Source: Ehretia macrophylla
Taxonomy: Eukaryota; Streptophyta; Magnoliopsida; Boraginales; Ehretiaceae
Direction: 5' to 3'
Length of the DNA: 64,000 bases
Assembly (NCBI GenBank): GCA_037974665.1
Contig: CM075770.1
Location: 92,872,850 to 92,936,849, forward strand
Shown here: piece after piece, positions 47,477-59,936 of the stretch
Layout: each line of letters begins with the position of its first letter
How positions within the stretch are numbered: the stretch's first letter is position 1
Notes under the pieces: model-generated
Seen by the model: the letters and a program-made list of their open reading frames with translations, nothing else
Databases searched by the model: none
What the model was told of the DNA's origin: nothing
Translations under genes and position numbers: made by a program

Positions 47477-48850
47477 ATGGCCTCTTGCAAGGTAATGGCA
47501 AGATTGAGAATAGTCACAAGAAAGTTCACAAAAAAAAGAAGAAATAACCTTGCATTGTTGTCATGTTGGTTGAGCATAATGCAACTCGTGAACTGGTTCT
47601 TTCTCATTATTTTAGAGGTGATAGAAGATGTTAATAAATCTGTGTGTCTAAAAGTAATGTATGAATATAACTTTTTCGAGAGGATAAAATATATTTAAAA
47701 AATGGTTTATGCAAGTGATACCGTGTGTATAAATCATTATAGAATGGATAGGCAAGCTTTTGTACATTTGTGCTCTAGACTTCAAACAACTGGTAGATTA
47801 TCGCCTACAAAGAATATGTTAGTGGATAAATAAGTGGCTATGACCTTACATATACTAGCGCATCATCAGAAACAGAGAGTTATAAGTGCCAATTTTGGAA
47901 GATCTAGTGAGACCATTAGTAGGTATTTTAAAAAAGTAATAAACTGAATTATTAGGCTTCAAGGTTAGTTGCTTAAGAGACCAGAACCAGTACCTAATAA
48001 TTCTGCTGATGAGAGATGAAAATGGTTCAAGGTAAGTTACTTTATTTATCATTTTATAGATGAACCAAAAACTATAATATAAATTACTTTATTATTATTT
48101 TCTTAATGATAGGGTTGTTTAGGCACTCTAGATGGTACCCATATAAAAATGTGCGCCTCTAGAGGATAAGCCAAGATATCGAACACGAAAAAATGAAATT
48201 GCCACCAATGTATTAGGACTGTGCTGACAAGACATGCAATTTATCTACGTATTGCCAGGTTGGGAAAGGTCGGCAGCTGATGGTAGAGTGTTGCGAGATA
48301 CATTGGATATGAGGAATGGGTTAGTCGTTCCTTGTGGTAAGAATTTTTAATCACAATTGCCCAACAAGAAAAACTAAATATATGAATGTCCTACTAACTT
48401 AAATGTTTTACTATGTTGAAGTTTTTACTATCTTGTTGATGCTAGATATACAAATGGTGAGGGATCTCTTGCTCCATATCGAGGCCAAATATATCATTTA
48501 AATGAGTGGAGACATGGGAATCAACCTACTAATGCTAAAGAATTTTTCAATATGAAGCATTCTTCAGCAAGAAATGTAATAAAGAGGTATTTTGGCATAC
48601 TAAGAAACGTTGGGCAATTCTTAGAAGTCAATCATTTTATCCTATCAACATCCATAAGAGCATTATAATGGCATGTTGCTTGCTACATAATTTTATAAGA
48701 CAAGAGATAAGTGTTGATCCATTTGAGGACCTTTACATGATGAAAGATGAAGAGGATGATGAAGATCAAGGAGAACAAGTACATAACGATGATGAAGTGG
48801 ATGCAGTATCTTCAGTTGCCATATCTGAAGAATGGACTGCTTTTAGATAA
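47477..48850 (+). pseudogene. PIF/Harbinger transposase (HARBI1-like, DDE_Tnp_4)
   Basis: The N-terminal part includes HYRMDRQAFVHLCSRL and ERWKWFK. It joins through a GT-AG intron (48032-48112) to GCLGTLDGTHIK, which holds the first catalytic D. After a one-base shift come EDKPRYRTRKNEIATNVLG (with an in-frame TGA shortly after), MQFIYVLPGWERSAADGRVL, and a second probable intron (48337-48421). YYLVDARYTNGEG holds the second D. The third catalytic position reads NVIKRYFG, where the family has NVIERxFG, so the glutamate is lysine. The C terminus is a clean frame, MACCLLHNFIRQEISVDPFE, ending 48850. It is inactive. Confidence 0.88.
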
Positions 48851-49100
48851 TGTTATTTTCATTTCATGATTTTACCATTATTGATGACTTTGGTATTTAA
48901 AACATTTTTTTGTCAATGGTGAAAATGTTTTATTATGTCGTATGATTTAAATTCACATCAAATTTTGTACTTGCATCTATGTTGTTTAAATTGTGTTTTT
49001 TGACATGAATATTACCATTAGCAAGAGTGGTTATTAATGTTATTATTACTCTAATATTTGGTCACACTATCACCTTAAAATGTAATATACAAGTAGGCAA

Positions 49101-49317
49101 ATGGAGAGAGAATCTCAAGATAGTAGAGGGTTTGGTAAGAACAAAAGGAAGTGGGGTAACAATGAGGATTTTGCACTTGTGGCTACACTTGTTGACATGG
49201 TGAACTATGGACTATACAAAGTAGACAATGGATTCAAGCCAGGCTATTTGAATTACCTTGAGGAAAAACTACAAGTTTCTTTGCCTACTGTAGGACTAAA
49301 AGCTAGACCACACATTG
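49101..49317 (+). pseudogene. Myb/SANT-like Harbinger accessory protein, 3' part cut off
   Basis: The frame starts MERESQDSRGFGKNKRKWGN at 49101 and continues ALVATLVDMVNYGLYKVDNG, FKPGYLNYLEEKLQVSLP and LKARPHI. This is the N-terminal half of the Myb/SANT-like DNA-binding domain used by PIF/Harbinger elements for targeting and nuclear import of the transposase. The LTR-like insertion at 49318 ends it. It lies 250 bp downstream of the transposase in the same direction, the normal gene order for some plant Harbingers. Confidence 0.85.
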
Positions 49318-52300
49318 TGTAATAGCCCGATCCTTCACGAGATCGGAGCCCCTATTCATTCCACTAAACACAACCCGACCCCAACCCAAAGCACAAAAAA
49401 TGAGGAGAAATAGACGGAGTCTCCCCTGTTTATAGGACTATCCACAACCTGCTCCTAGAAGAATAGCCACAGAAACAATAAACCAACTGCCATAATAAAT
49501 CCCAACCTCCAAAATCATAACATCCTTCAACCCCTAAGGCCATCCGAGCCTTAATCTACAACAATAATGACATTCAAGCATGCATTGACATAAGCTATCA
49601 AATTCTATTTTATAAAACCAGTTATCATACCACTCTAATCTTGTCTAATTCACTTCCTTATAAATTAAGTCCACCGATCAACCTTCATTAACCCAGACAA
49701 GCATGCAAGACAACTAAGTAGTAAAATAAAGCCTTAGAGTTATTACATGCCAACTACTTTCTATCTACCACAAGACTTTAACCTTAATGTTACAATCTTT
49801 CAAGTTATCATAACAACATACACAACCGCTTAATTTTCATAACAAATACAAAGCTATAAATACAACTAAGCTCTATTTTACAATTTGCACAAACACGAGC
49901 AACTACACTTCATTGCATGGATGCCCAAACAACTTGAAGTACTTCAAATCCTTTGCGCTAAACCTGGAATGTTAGAAAGAGGGAGTGAGCAAACGTAGTT
50001 GCTCAGTAAGGGAGGGGATACAGTTAATGAGAAAGTTTTTGCAAACCTTTTCGTGCAATGCAACAACAATACAGGTAATTCAAGAAATTCAATATAACAA
50101 TCTAATTAAGCAATATATTAAACACATTTAAAAGGATATGGTTCATCTTCTTTGTCTTCGATCTCGATCTACAAACCTCGATCTTTGATATTAATAGCCG
50201 GCAAATCACCTTATAACTCCTAATGGATGTACTCCGGATGTATCCCGAATCCTATGACCCAACACTCCTGAGGTAGATTCGTATGCCCCAACGAGGTGAA
50301 TCACGCCTCTGGGGTATGAGAGTATGCCCTAGTGAGAGAGAGAATCGACACCATGGTAGTCGAGCTAGACTGACAGTCTGATGCTGCCTAGAGTTTTTTG
50401 ACACTACCATATCCGAAAGGTTGCGCGACCCGATATTCGATCACGATAACTCAAGCAAAGACAATATAATTCAAGAATCACATAATGAGGGACAACAAAG
50501 TAAATTGACCTCAATCACAATATAACAAGTAATAAGTTCATATAAATTCAATCAGTTAAACTAAATCATATAATCTAAGAACAACAAAATAATCTAAGAT
50601 GTACAAAAGATTAAGACTCTCTTACCTTGGATTAGGCTAAGTATGCAAGAGAATAGCTGAGGTTCACTCCAACCTCTTTGACTTAGCTCAAATGTGCAAC
50701 CCTAGTCTATTCACACAAGTATAACACTTTATCAATTAACTATATTAATTTCATTCGAATATCCATATAACTAACTTGAATCAATATAGCTCAATTAATA
50801 CATGATCTATGTACCTAACTTATCTAGCATTTTACTTTTAGCTAGTAACTCACGGATTATAGGAACATTACAATTAGTAGGCTATGCATAATTATACTCT
50901 AGTTCCAACTGAGGTTTAATTAGTACAATATTCACTAAGTTACTCTAACAAGCATTCTACTAAAAAGCTAGTAATTCATGTAGAATAAGGGAGATTTCAA
51001 CTAGAAGTCACCACTAGACAAGCTAGATAAGGTCGTAGTTGAAACTTTTGTGTACAATACAATCAACTTATAAGTTACAGTAATTGGAACATTTAACTCA
51101 TATACTCCATATTTTTTTTTAATAGTCTACAAGTTAATTAAGAAGATAGCTCAAAAACTTAAAGGATAATGATTCAACCAGCATGCTATAACTAAATGTA
51201 AACCGAGCTAGAATTTAGTTTAACTAAAATCAACACATGAGCCTGCAGTTACTCATACTATTTCTCATTTTACTTTAGTTAATAACTTGTACAAGAAACT
51301 AGTTCACTCCATATAACAATAAACTAGCCATTAACTCAACTAAAAGAATTCCTCCAAAGAATTTATAGATAATAAATGTTAACTTATTTTAATGTTCAAA
51401 TGACACATTCATTCACAATGGCACTACCCAGTCTTTTACTACTTTAATGAACTTCTAATTCATATTCTACTTTACTTACAATAGTTAGTAATATCCTCAT
51501 GAAGATAGCCCAACATTAGCACATAGGGAAAGAAATGTATTTATCAACTAATAGAAAAGTAAAATATCAACTATCTAATAACTAACATACTTTTTTATCA
51601 AAATAACTATAGTTCAAGCTAAGATTATAACATAACACTAGCAGGATCAACTTAAGTTGATTACATTTAATATAATAGACAACTATCGACTTACAATTAA
51701 CTTTACATGTAGGTCCAAAGAGTATTAAATACATTCTTTCATATAGCTTACTTAACCCTTCTAAGCGTTCACTAGTTGCACATTGATAACAACAACTAAT
51801 TCTAGCAATTGAATTGTTTAGCATATATAGAAACATTACATATCTCTAAAGGTGGTGACCATCACAACTCTACTAGCATTTCTCATTCACAGTAAAATAG
51901 AATAGTTTTCAATTTAAATTAACTTTACTAGCAATTAGATTTCAATTACAATTCATGAAAACAACATAACTATAAGAGCTCCATTACACTACTAATCACC
52001 CAAGGACACTACACAATAAGGTCTTGATCAAATACATCCAATTAGGACTGAAATATATCATCACTACAGCAAAATAACAACACAATTTAGATTCTCGCGT
52101 AACAGGGCAGATCTGACACATCTCACCAAAATCATAATAACTTATTCTAGAAAACTCCGATTAACGCACCGTAAAAAGTACTAGAAACTAGACTCATAAG
52201 ACTTTAAAATGGTATATAATTCAACCCCTAATCCTTCTCCAATTAGTACAGTTTTAAGCGTGAATTTGCCTCAGTTTTACTGAAAAATCTAGACAACCAC

Positions 52301-53612
52301 GGCTGATCACACACACATACGTGTACGCATGAATTTTGCTTGGTTCCCTTGCATTCCTAGCTAGCTTTAAACATTATTCAAGCATATATAACTATATTCT
52401 AATTTATCTCATAGGTAACTTAGCAAAATTAGTCTCATAGGAATTCAAAACATTTGAGTTAATATTTAACCATCCATTCCTATTTATTTCCACTTGCAAC
52501 TGATCAGCTTTAAGGCAATAACTTTTCTTACTATCATCTTCTTCATTCCACTGATTAACAATACAACTAAGGCTACAACTAAAACACTCACTCATTAAAA
52601 TTTCTCTTAACTATAAGTTATAAACTATAAGCACAAAGTAAAGGGGAAGGGGAAAAAAGGTCACGGTGGCTGCAGTTAGGGAAAACTATCCAGCTCATGC
52701 CTAATCACATGCCTCCCAGAAACCATCCAAAAAAATAAGTACTTAGAGCTAGAATTTATCCAAGCCTTAGAAATACACTTTTGTTCTACTATGAATCTAC
52801 TACAACATGTCCAAAATTCAGCTAATTTCGTCAACGTTTGCTAGGTCAAATTGGTCCTACAATGCATGCATGCAAATCTGTCCAATTTTTTCAGATTTCG
52901 TAACTCATGTTTTTTCCCAATTATTTCACTATAAAAACTAATTTTAAAGCTCTACTACACATGAAACATCAGATATATTCATATACAACATAATAACAAG
53001 ATACTACAACATTTAAAACAAAGAAAATCTAGCTAGCAAACAACACTTAAGCATCACTTTATCTTCATGAAAATTAAGCTAGTTAGCTAGAGTAACCATA
53101 AACCCATCTTATTCAACAGTTGTATAAACCTACACTTAATAAGAATTCAAACAAAACACATAAAATGAACTCTCCTCACCTCAACTTAGCTAAATTGCAC
53201 ACAAGCAAAAGATCGAGCTTAAGAAGGCCTTTAATTCTTCTCTTTTTTCTCTTCCTTTCCTCTCCCGTCAAACTCCCTACGTCTGCTTCCTTTTTTTTTC
53301 TTCTCTTTTCCTTGGCTGGTCCGATGGTGGAGTGAGTGTTTATTGAAGGCTTTATATTTGTGTGTGTAGATAAGTATATAGTCATGTGTGGTATGGTGTG
53401 AAATAGATTAAGTTAGTTAAATTTTTTTTATTTTATGTGATAGTGAGTGATTGCTTGTATTTTTTTTTTATATTACATGTGTGGTTCTAAATTAGCCAAC
53501 ATGTCCAAGTATACAAGAAATATCTAGAATACCAAAAGTCAACAAGCTCAACAAGTTAGTTCGTTAAATGTTGAAATACGTGCACTAAGTACTACTAGTT
53601 CACAGACGATAC
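49318..53612. mobile_element. Long non-coding LTR-like sequence 1, interrupted by SIRE-2
   Basis: It starts TGTAATAGCCCGATCCTTCA and is related over its length to 60440-63421. Shared blocks are GATCCTTCACGAGA(T/C)CGGAG at the start, TTATTACATGCCA, AGCCGGCA-CACCTTATAACTCC, and a pyrimidine-rich stretch near the far end (53236-53310). It has no coding frame above about 85 codons and no protein similarity. It is at least 4.3 kb, about 1.4 kb longer inside than its relative. The most likely identity is a long LTR of a gypsy-type element. Its right end lies beyond the window. Confidence 0.6.
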
Positions 53613-55165
53613 TGTTGGTCCTAAAAAAAACCTAAGAGAAGGGTGAATTAGGTTGTTTGGCAAGGTTAAGCAATTTAAAAATTCTTGATGCAGAAATAAT
53701 GTCTAGTGAAAGATGATAATAATCTAGAAGTTCTTGTAGGCAATTTATCAAACACTTAGTAGACACACAAGTATGTAACACTAGATAAGCAATTAGAACT
53801 TCAAAATTAAATTCCAAATAGATAACTCAACAATTGTCAAGCAATTAATATGAGTAGTATCCACACGAAAGTAAATGACTTGATAATAAAGAGAATAGAG
53901 TAAGAGAAATCAAACACGATGATTTTCAAGTGGTTCGTACTCTTGGAGGCCTAGTCCACCACCTAAGGTCTTCCATTCCTTTAAGATTTAATAACTCTTC
54001 ACTAAGATGTTTCTTTAAATGTTGGTGAAGCAAAAACCAACTACAATTACTCTTGAGTCCACAAGAGTTACACAAGCTCCTTCAAGTGTAGGTGAAGTTT
54101 AACCTACTATCCTATCTTCCTTTGAGTCCACAAAGGATTACAATACTTCTTCTCACAATAATTCTCTCAATCTATGTGAAAGTGTATATTACAAAGATTG
54201 TGTGATAAAATAAATGACAATTGCAACTCCTTTTTGAGTTTGATATTATAGTTGAAGAGAACTTTGAACGCTCAAAGATATGAAAATGATAGCTCAAGAT
54301 TTCTCAATAAGAATGATATGAAAAGCTCTTTGAATTAGCTTAGAAATCTGAAGATTAAGGCTTGGAGAGATATCTTAGAAGGTGAGAGAGCATGGTTTAA
54401 AAAGAGGGAAAAGTTAGACACAAATCGGATTTTAAGCATAATTTTCAGAATTTTCTGTAAACCCATCCGGGGGCTGAGGCCTTCTTCCGGGCGCCCGGAA
54501 AGAGCATGTATCGCCCGGATTAGTCTTTTCTATCGGGCATTGTGCCTTCTATCCGTGCGACCAGATAAGGCCAGTAACGCCTGGATGCTTAAAAAATGCT
54601 GGAAAGTTATATTTTGAGTCCCAAAAACAGTTTGTTTAATTGTAAAGCATTTGGGCACATATAAAAAAGATTTCTTAGCATTTTTTACCATCCCAAAATA
54701 TTTTCAAAACTGTTGAAAGGATTTAAAACGATTTATAATACAAGAGTTTGAAAACAAATAAAAATTATTTTTCAAGGATGATTTTGAATAGATGTTTGTT
54801 CAAAAAATATCTTGAAAGCATGAAAGACATTTTTGGAGAAATTATGAGCTATACAAATCATACTTAGGCAAATGACATTTTTTAAGGCCAGTACCTCTTA
54901 TGTCACCACGTCTCCTTCCTTGTGACTCTTTCTTTATCGTCAAGTCTTTAACTTGAATTCTTTTGGGCTTGGATACAATTTCTGATTGGGCTTGGACTTT
55001 GATCCAATAGCTTTTTACTATGTGACTGAATCTAGTTGATCCATGTTGATGTGTACTTGCTTTGTTGGATTGAAGGACTTACTAAAAAACAAAGAGAATG
55101 CTAAAGCTCCATTTAGATGTTTTGTTATTTATCAAAATAAAGATTATAGGCTTTTCAAGCCAACA
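53613..55165 (-). repeat. SIRE-2 3' LTR
   Basis: It is about 1553 bp. Read on the plus strand it starts TGTTGGTCCTAAAAAAAACC and ends AGCCAACA. The phrase GGGTGAATTAGGTT near its end is shared with the SIRE-1 LTRs. It contains the palindrome CCGGGCGCCCGG at 54487-54498. Confidence 0.8.
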
Positions 55166-55180
55166 ATCTCCCCCTTTTTG
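55166..55180 (-). other. SIRE-2 polypurine tract
   Basis: On the minus strand it reads CAAAAAGGGGGAGAT directly before the 3' LTR, nearly identical to the SIRE-1 tract. Confidence 0.85.
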
Positions 55181-55609
55181 ATGATGACAAAACATTGAAA
55201 TTAGCAAGCATAAAATAGTTGAAATAGAAGAATAGAATTTGATTTGAGGTCTCCCCCTCAATTTGAGCTTGATTGAATTTATAGCTTGTACCTGAAAAGC
55301 AAGCTCCCCCTGAAAAAGTGCAATGACATACACTATTTTTATGATTTATTCCATTTCAATATATACTTTCTCCACCTATTTGACAGCAACAAAATAGTTT
55401 CCATAGCAAATAACCATAAGAGTAAAAGCCACAGTAATCTATAACAGGTATAAGACAAGTGATAACCAAAGGAAATGCAAAACATTAATGAAATGAAGCA
55501 AAGTATCCAAACAATGTTAAAAGAAGATAAAAATGCTGAGCAGTTTTTGATGAAAGAAATATCTGAAAGCAAGAAAAGAATGTTAATACATCTCAAGGCA
55601 TCCACATAC
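55181..55609 (-). other. SIRE-2 spacer downstream of the third ORF
   Basis: About 430 bp of AT-rich non-coding DNA. The hydrophobic frame at 55339-55605 overlaps the end of the third ORF in another frame and is not supported. Confidence 0.4.
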
Positions 55610-56668
55610 TAAGGACCAATGTGGTGGTCATATAAAGCCTTCAACATCTGCTCCATACGATCCAAACGAACATCTTATGCATTCAGGCGGGCAAGGATTT
55701 CATCATGTGAGGAAGAGTGAGAGAACGACGATCCAACTCTTTGTCCTTGAGAACACCAATACCACTTCTGCCTTAACGTTCCATAGGATATCTAAAATTA
55801 GTGGGGTCAACATCAAGAGGTTCAAACACAAGAGGATCATCATTCGTATCAGCACTAATATTGAGAACTCGAGAGTTATGGATTTTCAACTTTTGGCGAG
55901 TGAGGCTAATGACATTGAGAAGATACGATCTATCACTAATGGTCTCAAACTCTTGATCATGCGGAACTTCTAACAACTCGAAAAGATAAGTTAAGGGTAC
56001 CCTATAAACAAGTTGATTTTGAGCTTCTTTGGTGTCGATGATATGGTTAATAATGATGTGTGGAAGATTGATACGTTTAGCTTCATACATCGATACATCA
56101 ACAAAGCAGTGAATTTCGGAATAGAACCATCTTTAACTTCTCTTGGAATAATGACTTCATGAAGAATGTAGAATAAAAGCTTCTTTTCTGGGGTGATATC
56201 CTTAGTCTTAGGATAACTCAAGGAACATATTCTCGTCCCTTCCCATAGAAATTCTATAACTTTGGCTTCTAAATTATCAATAACACCTTCCGGCATGCCC
56301 CTATAAGAATAAAGCTTTGTGCCTTGATTTGGAATCCCATAAGCTCTAGTGACGACACTTGTAGTTAATTCCAATTCTTTAGTCTTAACTTGACTATTCA
56401 ACTTCATGGTGTTAATATCTAAGTTCACATAGTAATAGAATTCTCTAATCCATGAAACATACCTTTTCTTTTCAAATCTCAACATAGGTAGCCAACCTTG
56501 AGCATCTAAAAGCCTAAAAATTCTAGTACCACTAAGCAAGGTAGGAGGGTCCAAAGTCTTACCCCATAATATGTTTTGTTGTGGAAAAGCATCGGGATTG
56601 ACAATGATTTGAGGTTCGGATGATGAAGATTCTCCTTGCGCTTCCTAGAGTCAGCCCTTGGTGGTGCC
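55610..56668 (-). pseudogene. SIRE-2 third ORF (env-like position)
   Basis: It starts near 56668 with MAPPRADSRKRKENL. After a frame change it continues QQNILWGKTLDPPTLL and RIFRLLDAQGWLPMLRFEKK, homologous to the SIRE-1 third ORF. The 187-codon frame 56554-55991 is the largest clean part, followed by 56090-55773. Near 56110 the frame shifts by one base. It lacks an obvious signal peptide. The coiled-coil end seen in SIRE-1 is short here. The function is unknown. Confidence 0.65.
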
Positions 56669-57163
56669 ATTGAGAATTTGCAAGATTTTGAAGCTTGTTA
56701 GAATAAAATTTTCATTGAGGAATTCTGACGAACACCTTGTAGGCAAAGATTTTGAAGGATTTGTTGTTGAAGATTTTGAAAGCTTTGATGATGCAAAAAC
56801 AAGATTTTGATGATGAAAAAGTATTTTGTTGTAAATGATGGTGAGGGATTATGAAAGTGTTGATGTTGAACAATGTGGGATTAAGAGAGAATTGAGTTTG
56901 TTTTTGAAGAGGTTTTGAAAAAGTTATGAAAGAGTAGGAAAAATCGTTTATTATTGCCGCGATCCGGGCGATAGGCCCTTTATCCGGGCGCCCGGATGAG
57001 GGCAGTAACGCCCGACAGTGGATATTCATCCTATTGTTGCATGCTTTTTCCGGTCGACCGGAAGAAGGCAGTAACGCCTGGATCACTATTTTGCTGAAAA
57101 AATGCAATTTTTCAAAAATCAAGTGACCCAAAACATTCCTAATTCTCTTCTAATGGCACAAAA
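56669..57163 (-). promoter_or_regulatory. SIRE-2 pol to third-ORF spacer with perfect 16-bp palindromes
   Basis: ATCCGGGCGCCCGGAT at 56982-56997 and TTCCGGTCGACCGGAA at 57048-57063 are perfect palindromes. The phrase GCAGTAACGCC follows each at 57002 and 57068, and a related phrase is in the LTR at 54569. The equivalent spacer in SIRE-1 carries related motifs. Confidence 0.55.
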
Positions 57164-58140
57164 TTAATATTTTTGCAATGGTTTTGTAAAAATGTCAGCC
57201 AATTGATGCAAAGAATCATTAAATTCAAGTTCAATATCACCTTTTTGCACATGATCTCTTAGAAAATGATGACGAATTTCAATATGCTTAGTTCTAGAAT
57301 GTTGAATTGGATTATTTGATAGACTTATAGCACTTGTATTATTACATTTGATCGGCACACGATCATATTATAGACCAAAGTCAAGCAAAGTTTGTTTCAT
57401 CCAAAGAATTTGTGCAACACAACTACCCATAGCTACATACTCGGCTTCTGCCGTTGAAAGAGCTATACTATGTTGTTTCTTGCTACACCATGAAACTAAA
57501 GCATGTTCTAGAAATTGACAACTACCGCTAGTGCTTTTTCTATCAATCTTACAACTAGGGCCGGCCCAAACTATAGGCTGTTTGGGCCTGTGTCTAAGGC
57601 CCCCTTAATTTAGGGGCTCCAATTTAAAGAAATTGTTTTTTTTTATTAAGATAAATGTTTATTCTAAACTAGTGTTCTTTAAATGGGACCAAGAGGTAAG
57701 AAAAATAAATTTTATATAGGTCTATCTTTTTGTTAACTTGTAATATTATGTTATTTTATAATTTTAATTTTGGTGGTTTTTTTTTATCTGTAGTGATTAT
57801 TTTAGTAGAAAATTTAGAGTTTTTTAATTGAGAAAAAGCCTAATTATTAAGGCCCCCATTTATATTATCACCCAAGATCTCCAAATTATTTGAGACAGCT
57901 CTGCTTACAACCAGCATAATCGGCATCGGAGTATCCTAGAAGTTCAAAAGATGTGCCTTTAGGGTAAATGAGTCCTAAATTAATAGTACCCTTAAGGTAT
58001 CTAATAATCCTTTTTACAGCATTCAAATGGGATTCCTTGGGAGAAGATTGAAAACGAGCACATAAGCACACGTAAAACATAATATCAGGTCTTGAGGTAG
58101 TCAAATAGAGAAGGCTTCCGATCATACCTCGATATTATTT
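57164..58140 (-). pseudogene. SIRE-2 RNase H, interrupted by a hAT MITE
   Basis: The N-terminal part (58125-57912) reads MIGSLLYLTTSRPDIMFYVC, KESHLNAVKRIIRYLKGTIN and GYSDADYAGCK. The reading resumes beyond the MITE with the SxKSTSGSCQFLE-type region, TAEAEYVAM-like residues, and the C-terminal IKCNNTSAISLSNNPIQHSR (57358-57164). The acidic residues of the active site can still be read. A stop near 57365 and the insertion make it dead. Confidence 0.82.
57556..57903. mobile_element. hAT-type MITE, 348 bp
   Basis: A perfect 8-bp target duplication CTTACAAC flanks it (57548-57555 and 57904-57911). The left end reads TAGGGCCGGCCC and the right end, reverse complemented, reads CAGAGCTGTCTC, an imperfect inverted repeat of hAT type. 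A GGCCCCCTTAATTT-like block recurs near both ends. It is non-coding. Confidence 0.8.
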
Positions 58141-59229
58141 TTCATCAACCGATTTACCTTTTTCATCTTTGTCAAGCTTGATTGACGTTCCAATAGGAGT
58201 GCTCATTTCTTTTGCGGTTTCAAGCCCAAACTTCTTGATGAGTTCCTTAATGTACTTGACTTAATTTATGAAGGTCCATTCCTTTGTTTGTTTGATTTGA
58301 AGTCCAAGGAAGAAATTTAATTCTCCCATCATGCTCATTTCAAATCCTTTATGCATACATTCAGAAAAATACTTGCAAAGGGATTCGTTAGTAGCCCTAA
58401 AGATAATATCATCAACATATATTTGAACAAGCAAAATATCTTTAGCTTTTCTTTTTACAAATAATGTAGAGTCTAGTTTACCTCTAGAAAAGTCGTTATC
58501 AAGTAGATAATTACTTAATCTATCATACCATGCCCTAGGTGCTTGTTTAAGTCCATAAAGAGTTTTTTGAAGTTTGAACACATGACTTGATAGATTTGTA
58601 TTTTCAAACCCGGGTGGTTGTTTAACATACACTTCTTCTTGAAGATAACCATTTAAGAAAGCACTTTGACATCCATTTGATAAATTTTGAAGTTCATAAA
58701 ACATGCATATGCTAGTAACATTCTAATGGATTCAAGTCGAGCTACCGGTGCAAAGGTTTCTTCATAGTCTATTCCTTCTTCTTCTTGATTATACCCTTGT
58801 GCAACCAATCTAGCCTTATTTCTAGTTACATTACCAGATTCATCTAGTTTGTTTCGGAAAACCCATTTTGTACCAATAATCGGGTAATTACTAGGTTTTT
58901 CAACTAAGGTCCAAACTTGATTTCTTTCGAATTGATTAAGCTCTTCTTGCATAACAATAATCCAATCATCATCCAATAATGCTTCTTTTATATTCTTAGG
59001 TTCAATTTGAGATATAAAAACAACATGTTCACAAAAAGTATTTAGATTGGAACAAGTTCTTACACCATGTGATAGATCTCCGAGGATTTGATCATTTGGA
59101 TGATTTTTGACAAATTTCCAACATCTTGGAAGATCTTGATTTGTTGACACGATTTGATCATTTGATGTTGGTTGTTCTTCCTCAATTCGAGTATCAATTT
59201 GATTCTTTGTGGATGTATTACCTTCTTCA
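58141..59229 (-). pseudogene. SIRE-2 reverse transcriptase
   Basis: The frame 59150-58653 has [40 protein letters not shown] and [20 protein letters not shown]. The overlapping frame 58704-58261 has [40 protein letters not shown] and the catalytic YVDDIIF. A one- or two-base shift at about 58670 separates them, so only this small defect breaks the RT core. A stop near 58261 follows. Confidence 0.88.
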
Positions 59230-59936
59230 CTTGTAGGGATAAGTTGACTTTATTCTTCAACTTGTTGAATACTTACATCATCATCTTCGTCTTTTTTTGA
59301 CATAAAGAGGTTAGTTTCATCAAAATTGTTATGCATAGATTCCTCAATTACTGAGTTTCTTTTATTGTAAACTCTATATGTCTTGCTTTTAGAAGAATGA
59401 CCAATAAAAATCCCTTCGTCGGATTTTGAATCAAACTTACCGAGATGATCTTTGTTATTTAAGATGAAGCATTTACATCAAAAAACTTTAAAATGTGAAA
59501 TATTTGGAGTACGTCATTTCCATAGATCATATGGAGTTTTCTTGAGAGAATGTCTAATTAAAACTCTATTTAAAACATAGCAAGCCGTACTGACAGCTTC
59601 TCCCGAAAAGTATGTAGGCAAGTTATTTTCTTTCAACATTGTTCTTATCATTTCTTATAGAGTTCGGTTTTTCCTTTCAACAACCCCATTTTGTTGAGGA
59701 GTTCTAGGAGCTAAAAAGTTATGCTTAATGCCATTTTGTTCACATAATTCCACAAAAGATGCATTTATGAATTTTGTGCCTTGATCACTATGAATGCATG
59801 AAATGTAGTATCCTTTCTCATTTTGCACTCTTTTACAGAACTTTACAAACTCATTGAAAGCATCACTTTTGAGAGTAAGAAACATGACCCATGTGTATCT
59901 AGTATAATCATCAACAATAACAAAATCATATCTAGA
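59230..59936 (-). pseudogene. SIRE-2 integrase
   Basis: The clean frame 59885-59655 has EFVKFCKRVQNEKGYYISCI, HSDQGTKFINASF and TPQQNGVVERKNRTL, including the second catalytic aspartate and the conserved QNGV-ERKN with the glutamate. The C-terminal part near 59490-59280 reads the KFDSKSDEGIFIGHSSKSKT-type region. Stops occur at about 59654 and 59480. Confidence 0.82.

Larger units (their letters stand above)
45872..49317 (+). mobile_element. PIF/Harbinger transposon (autonomous type), left end to Myb gene
   Basis: The left terminus starts GGTAGTGATTGGTATGTG directly after TAA (45869-45871), a PIF/Harbinger-type target site inside the gypsy LTR. A GGGAATG motif is repeated in the first 200 bp. 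The element carries both genes of the superfamily: a DDE transposase (47477-48850) and a Myb/SANT-like protein (49101 onward). It is interrupted at 49318 in the Myb gene. The right terminus is not in the window. The 1.5 kb between the left end and the transposase has no recognisable gene. Confidence 0.82.

Noticed and set aside
55677-55973. 98-codon forward frame opposite the SIRE-2 third ORF
   Set aside because: It is the antisense shadow of a homologous reverse-strand gene.
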